Assembly (NCBI GenBank): GCA_900768505.1 | Contig: CAAGED010000010.1 | Location: forward strand, 1-36,040 | DNA length: 36,040 nucleotides | Origin: Lentisphaeria bacterium | GTDB lineage: Bacteria; Verrucomicrobiota; Lentisphaeria; Victivallales; Victivallaceae | Direction: 5' to 3' | In this document: positions 32,641-36,040 of the stretch, in pieces | Layout of the letters: each line of letters opens with the position of its first letter | How positions within the stretch are numbered: the stretch's first letter is position 1 | Program-made: the position numbers and the translations under genes | The notes under the pieces: model-generated | Told to the model about the DNA's origin: nothing | Seen by the model: only the letters and a program-made list of their open reading frames with translations | Databases searched by the model: none

Positions 32641-33630
32641 TCAGGCTTGTTCCGATACCGTATCCGCCGCGGTCAGCTGCTCAAATTTGCCCATGGCGCG
32701 GAATTTATCATATCGCTGCTGCTTAATCGCCTCCGGTGTCATATCAGCGAAAGTCGCTAAATTCTTCAACAATGAGGCTTTTAAAAATGCCGCCGCCTGG
32801 TCGGGATTACGATGAGCACCTCCCAGCGGTTCACGGATAATTTCGTCGGCAATGCCAAGTTCCATTAATTTTTCCGCCGTAAGTTTTAATGCCTCTGCCG
32901 CTTGCGGTGCAAATTTACGATCTTTCCATAAAATTGCCGCACATCCTTCCGGTGTAATTACCGAATAATATGCGTTCTCCATAATTAAAACCTTATTGCC
33001 GACTCCGATTCCAATAGCACCGCCCGAACCGCCTTCACCTACGATTACTGCCACTACCGGCACGGTAAACGAAAACATGTCCCGCAAATTTACCGCAATG
33101 GCTTCGCCAATATGCCGTTCTTCAGAGGCAATTCCGGGGAATGCTCCCGGAGTATCAATAAAGGTGATGATCGGAGTATTTGACTTGTTGGCCAACTTCA
33201 TTAATCGCAAAGCCTTGCGATATCCCTCCGGGTGCGGCCAGCCAAAATTGCGCATCATATTCGACCGCATATCCCGCCCCTTTTGAGTACCAATTATCAT
33301 TACTTTGCGGTCATCCAGCTTGGCGAAGCCGCCTACCACAGCATTGTCGTCCTTGAAACGGCGGTCTCCGTGGAGTTCAACGAAATTGGTAAAAATCCGT
33401 TCAATGTAATCCAGCATGTAGGGGCGTTCCGGATGACGTGCCATCTGTACCCGCTGCCAAGGGGTCAAATTGGCATAAGTAGTAAGCATGAGGTGATTGA
33501 TTTTCTGATTAATCAGATTAATTTCTTCACTCATATCCATTTTGTTGCTTTCGCTGATACGAACCAACTCTTTAAGTTTGTTCTCCAGTTCTACAATCGG
33601 TTTTTCAAAATCCAAGCGAAATTCGGCCAT
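32641..33630 (-). CDS. accA: Acetyl-CoA carboxylase carboxyltransferase subunit alpha
   Basis: With AccD transfers carboxyl from biotin-BCCP to acetyl-CoA, the first committed step of fatty acid synthesis. 329 residues; E. coli has 319. Conserved: DFEKPIVELENKL at the N-terminus, LTPWQRVQMARHPERPYMLDYI, FVELHGDRRFKDD, GWPHPEGYRKALRLM, FIDTPGAFPG, and GEGGSGGAIGIGVGN. The ATG has GAGG upstream. accD is not in the window. An inverted repeat GCGTCAG/CTGACGC (33652-33658, 33685-33691) lies in its leader. Confidence 0.96.
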   Translation of the reverse strand: MAEFRLDFEKPIVELENKLKELVRISESNKMDMSEEINLINQKINHLMLTTYANLTPWQRVQMARHPERPYMLDYIERIFTNFVELHGDRRFKDDNAVVGGFAKLDDRKVMIIGTQKGRDMRSNMMRNFGWPHPEGYRKALRLMKLANKSNTPIITFIDTPGAFPGIASEERHIGEAIAVNLRDMFSFTVPVVAVIVGEGGSGGAIGIGVGNKVLIMENAYYSVITPEGCAAILWKDRKFAPQAAEALKLTAEKLMELGIADEIIREPLGGAHRNPDQAAAFLKASLLKNLATFADMTPEAIKQQRYDKFRAMGKFEQLTAADTVSEQA

Positions 33631-33715
33631 ATTGCCATACCTCTCTCTTGAGCGTCAGTGAATGTTTATGATTCTTTTTTCAGTCTGACGCCGTGGTTGT
33701 TATATTAATTTTTTT

Positions 33716-34918
33716 TTATCTGTTTGGCTGAGTCGCTTCTGCCGCCGCCGGAACTCCGGAAGTGGCGGGTGTTGACTCCAAATTAGCCGCCGTAGCAGCT
33801 GTTTCCGGCATCGATACCGTTGACTCAGAGGTGGCGGTCGCTGAGGCCACCGGAATATTTTCATGCAGTTTTTCCACAATTTCCGGCGTAAAACTGTCAC
33901 TTATTATTACCGTAACCTTGTGTGGAACAATAGAAAACAACTCTTCCACATCCTTGTTTTGCATTCGGATGCATCCATTGCTCAACGGGCGTGTAATTTC
34001 TCCCTCGTCCCAGGTGCCATGAATTCCATATCCCTTTAGCAGTGGATTCGTATCTCCAGTCGGTTTCAAGGCCATCCAGCGAGTTCCGAGAATATTCTCC
34101 TTTTCGCCGAATTCAAAAACTTTGCCATCCGGCGAGTACCAGGATGGATTTTTGATCTTTGCACTGATGACAAAAGTTCCGACTGGAGTCCGATCCTGAC
34201 GGCCGGTGCCAATATTGTAAATCTTGAAAAGTTGACCATTGTCGTAAAGCAGCAATAATGCGGCATCTTTTATCACCACAATACTCCATTTTGCATCGTA
34301 AAAGTATAACAATTGCCCCAAACGCAGAGTGGAAATTGTGGGATTGAGCTTGTTGGAACGCTGTATCAACTCAATTGGAGTATTGTATTTACCCGCCAGC
34401 GAAGAGAAACTTTCGCCACTGCCGACTTCGTGCTTGAGCCGCTTGCCGGCAACTGGAATATCCGAAAAAATTACCTCGGTATTAGCCTGGTTCAACAACG
34501 CCGCCGCTTCCCGCCACAATGGAGATGCGAATTTTATGATATTCTTGTCCAGCAATGCACCAAGCTCCTTGCCAACCTTGGCGTACTCGGCCGAGGCGAT
34601 ATCCTTTTTGGCGTTATCAATTATTGTTTTGATGGCGTTGTAGGCACCCACCGTGAGATTGTTTTCATCCACTGCAGCTGGCAATGCAACCTTGGCGGCG
34701 GAGTCGGGGAGGGTGGAAATATTGACATCAGGGGCAGCCTGGTCTTTTTCCGGCGGCAGGTAGTCCACGTCATCATCTTTTATGATTGCCTTCCAGCAAA
34801 TTAACAAGCCGATCAGCAACAATGCGACGGCGATAAAGCCCACGATGAAATAATGGCGCTTGCTTTTCCCGCCGATTTTTCGGGAATTGAAATCGTAGTT
34901 GTAGGAATTCGAGTCCAT
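33716..34918 (-). CDS. Membrane-anchored LysM L,D-transpeptidase (YkuD)
   Basis: Cross-links peptidoglycan stem peptides (3-3 links) or attaches proteins to the wall. I choose ATG 34918 (400 residues), since GAGGA lies eight bases upstream; a TTG six bases earlier is too close to it. A single TM anchor spans about 22-44, with the rest outside the inner membrane. A LysM domain is at about 161-207 (GSGESFSSLAGKYNTPIELI). The YkuD domain spans about 211-340 with catalytic motif HGTWDEGEITRPLSNGCIRM: His300, Ser313, Cys316, Arg318. The C-terminal 55 residues are Ala/Thr/Ser/Pro-rich and disordered. It precedes accA by 85 bases. Confidence 0.92.
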   Translation of the reverse strand: MDSNSYNYDFNSRKIGGKSKRHYFIVGFIAVALLLIGLLICWKAIIKDDDVDYLPPEKDQAAPDVNISTLPDSAAKVALPAAVDENNLTVGAYNAIKTIIDNAKKDIASAEYAKVGKELGALLDKNIIKFASPLWREAAALLNQANTEVIFSDIPVAGKRLKHEVGSGESFSSLAGKYNTPIELIQRSNKLNPTISTLRLGQLLYFYDAKWSIVVIKDAALLLLYDNGQLFKIYNIGTGRQDRTPVGTFVISAKIKNPSWYSPDGKVFEFGEKENILGTRWMALKPTGDTNPLLKGYGIHGTWDEGEITRPLSNGCIRMQNKDVEELFSIVPHKVTVIISDSFTPEIVEKLHENIPVASATATSESTVSMPETAATAANLESTPATSGVPAAAEATQPNR

Positions 34919-35035
34919 GGCCAAGATCCTCAGAAAAAAATTAATGTAATTATATGCAGTTTTATTGCCGAAGCAACAATAATAAGAGTGATTTTTTTCA
35001 CCGTAACATTTGTGATTATAAAATCAATCACTGGA

Positions 35036-35064
35036 AATATACATCAGAAAACATGGCTTGTCAA
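35036..35064 (-). promoter_or_regulatory. Promoter of the L,D-transpeptidase gene
   Basis: On the minus strand a perfect TTGACA (35064-35059) and TATATT (35041-35036, five of six) are 17 bases apart. The start near 35029 gives a leader of about 110 bases with several small hairpins, one with a UUCG tetraloop. Confidence 0.6.
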
Positions 35065-35170
35065 TCTCTCTTTTTTAGATGATTTGACAAGATATAAACT
35101 TTTTTAATTTTTTTGCATTTTTTTAAAATATTTTATTCTTATCCGGCGTTATATTGTTACAGAACAAGTT

Positions 35171-35203
35171 ATTTGAAAACGCTTTTCAAATGGGATTTAT
35201 AAT
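35171..35203 (+). promoter_or_regulatory. Candidate promoter with overlapping operator palindrome for the secreted protein gene
   Basis: ATTTGAAAA (35171-35179) and TTTTCAAAT (35183-35191) are exact inverted copies around CGC. The left arm contains a TTGAAA -35, and a perfect TATAAT lies at 35198-35203, though the spacer of 19 is long. A protein bound here would cover the -35, as expected for a repressor or an activator-dependent promoter. Confidence 0.45.
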
Positions 35204-35260
35204 TTTTCCAATTAATACGCCGGATATATAATTTTCCGGAAAAAAACAAAGAGGTGAAAT

Positions 35261-35782
35261 ATGAAGTTTTATACTGCTGCTCTTATTGCATTAGGCCTGG
35301 CTTGTTCGTTAAATTTAGCAGCTGAAGAGGCTGCTTCTTCTGGCAAGACGGTTTCTGCCCCCCAAAAAATGGAACGCCCGAATTTCGAAAAAATGCACAA
35401 GGAGATGCAGGAGAAACGGGAAAAAGATATGAAAATTAATCAGGAGTATCGCGCTAAATATCAGGCCGCGAAAACTGATGCTGAAAAACAAGCCGTACTT
35501 ACTGAATTTAAAGGCATTCTGACCAAACGCATGCAGGAAGTCATTGAAATGCAGAAGAAGCAGATTAAGAAAATGACCGAAAGGGTTGCCGAACAGGAAA
35601 AAAATCTTGCCGCCGATGCCGAAAAGATGTCAAATAATATTTTGACCAAAAAAATGATGCGGGGTGAGCGTAAATGTAGAGAAGGTAAGAATGGAAAAGA
35701 TGGTAAGGAGCAGCGTCGTGCTAGAAGAATGGCTCCTGCCGAAATGATGCCGCCGCCGGCTCCTGCATTTGATGAAAAATAA
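35261..35782 (+). CDS. Small secreted Lys/Glu/Met-rich helical protein, unknown function
   Basis: 173 residues. Signal peptide 1-21 with cleavage likely after LNLAA. The mature part is strongly charged and helical (35-130), with many Lys, Glu and Met and a coiled-coil tendency (EVIEMQKKQIKKMTERVAEQ). Then come a basic Gly/Lys stretch and a Met/Pro-rich end (PAEMMPPPAP). In size, export and charge it recalls periplasmic Spy/CpxP-like helical proteins, but I do not see their motifs. GAGG lies six bases before the ATG, and a strong terminator follows. Its promoter region has an operator-like palindrome, so expression is probably conditional. Confidence 0.8.
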   Translation: MKFYTAALIALGLACSLNLAAEEAASSGKTVSAPQKMERPNFEKMHKEMQEKREKDMKINQEYRAKYQAAKTDAEKQAVLTEFKGILTKRMQEVIEMQKKQIKKMTERVAEQEKNLAADAEKMSNNILTKKMMRGERKCREGKNGKDGKEQRRARRMAPAEMMPPPAPAFDEK

Positions 35783-35837
35783 AAAACATTACTTTTTTTC
35801 TAATTGTTCTTCAGTTTAGAACGCTGGTATTTTAACT

Positions 35838-35869
35838 AAGCCGCTTCCGCTTTGCGAAAGCGGCTTTTT
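35838..35869 (+). terminator. Intrinsic terminator after the secreted protein gene
   Basis: AAGCCGCTTCCGC (35838-35850) pairs with GCGAAAGCGGCTT (35854-35866), with one mismatch, around TTT; the T-run goes on to 35869. Confidence 0.85.
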
Positions 35870-35892
35870 GCGCTGACGCGGCAAACATTACA

Positions 35893-35922
35893 TTTGTCAT
35901 ACCATATTATTGGTCTGACAAA
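35893..35922 (+). promoter_or_regulatory. Paired GntR (FadR-type)-like boxes upstream of the last gene
   Basis: TTTGTCATACCA (35893-35904) and TGGTCTGACAAA (35911-35922) are inverted copies with one mismatch around TATTAT. Each arm also contains the 11-base form TNGTNNNACNA known for the FadR subfamily of GntR regulators: TTGTCATACCA at 35894 and TGGTCTGACAA at 35911. The site ends 40 bases before the ATG at 35963. It could alternatively be an mRNA hairpin. Confidence 0.45.
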
Positions 35923-35962
35923 AGTAGCCCGAAGAAGATGGTAAAGATTCGAGGGCGATTGC

Positions 35963-36040
35963 ATGTCTAAAGACAATCAACTGCGCATTTTATCCCCAAG
36001 TAGGATTGATTTGGGTAACAAATCAATCCATGGTGCAGGG
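35963..36040 (+). CDS. Start of a gene that runs off the window, unknown product
   Basis: 26 codons from ATG 35963 to the window end without a stop, beginning MSKDNQLRILSPSRID. GAGGG lies seven bases before the ATG, which makes it a credible start. The N-terminus is not hydrophobic, so no signal peptide is seen. Too little is visible to name a family. A pair of GntR-like boxes lies just upstream. Confidence 0.6.
   Translation, partial: MSKDNQLRILSPSRIDLGNKSIHGAG

Larger units (their letters stand above)
34925..35260. other. Divergent intergenic region between the L,D-transpeptidase and the secreted protein genes
   Basis: About 340 very AT-rich bases. It holds the minus-strand promoter for the transpeptidase (35036-35064), a hairpin in its leader with a C(UUCG)G loop (34962-34979), and for the plus-strand gene a TATAAT at 35198-35203 with a large palindrome (35171-35191). 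A further inverted pair, ATCCGGCG (35141-35148) and CGCCGGAT (35218-35225), brackets the plus-strand promoter. Confidence 0.5.

Overview
The window looks like a chromosomal segment of a Gram-negative bacterium with moderate G+C, most likely from the PVC superphylum, with Lentisphaerota-like as my best guess. This rests on gene content, not on a phylogeny. The cues are: a lipid A-type acyltransferase (outer membrane), a type III glutamine synthetase, the McsA/McsB protein-arginine kinase pair, a bimodular GH13+GH133 debranching enzyme, and a ribosomal protein cluster that lacks rpmD (L30) between rpsE and rplO. Nothing points to a phage, an intact IS element or a CRISPR array. Shine-Dalgarno sites (GGAG/GAGG) are common and many genes are translationally coupled.

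Layout. 1-693: no convincing gene; a large hairpin, several short repeats, degenerate reading frames and a promoter for trpS. 694-3593 (+): trpS, a NifS-like cysteine desulfurase and an unusual ferredoxin/NuoB-like fusion, closely spaced. 3740-7113 (+): glnN and a polyprenyl diphosphate synthase. 7196-12292 (-): operon mcsA, mcsB, a 7-TM PAS histidine kinase, and a TrkH/KtrB potassium transporter. 12540-14276 (-): an exported protein of unknown function and a glycerate kinase. 14416-18708 (-): a 1430-residue glycogen/alpha-glucan debranching enzyme with its own promoter. 18791-22113 (-): an unknown protein, an LpxL-type acyltransferase and a TatD-family hydrolase joined by ATGA overlaps, then tcdA.

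22404-28997 (+): an exported coiled-coil protein followed immediately by fourteen ribosomal protein genes, rplV-rpsC-rplP-rpmC-rpsQ-rplN-rplX-rplE-rpsN-rpsH-rplF-rplR-rpsE-rplO. The first half of the usual S10 operon (rpsJ to rpsS) is not here. A near-perfect palindrome ends the cluster; secY follows 360 bases later as a separate unit with its own terminator. 31030-34918 (-): a LysM L,D-transpeptidase, accA, an ArgA-like GNAT acetyltransferase and an RluA-family pseudouridine synthase. 35261-36040 (+): a small secreted Lys/Met-rich protein, a terminator, and the first 26 codons of a gene that runs off the window, preceded by paired GntR(FadR-type)-like boxes.

Most of the window is housekeeping: translation, cell envelope, nitrogen assimilation, glycogen use. 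The parts most worth a second look are the mcsAB-kinase-K+ transporter operon, the orphan hydrogenase-like Fe-S protein beside the cysteine desulfurase, the rearranged S10/spc cluster with an envelope protein at its head, and the operator-like palindromes near the right end.
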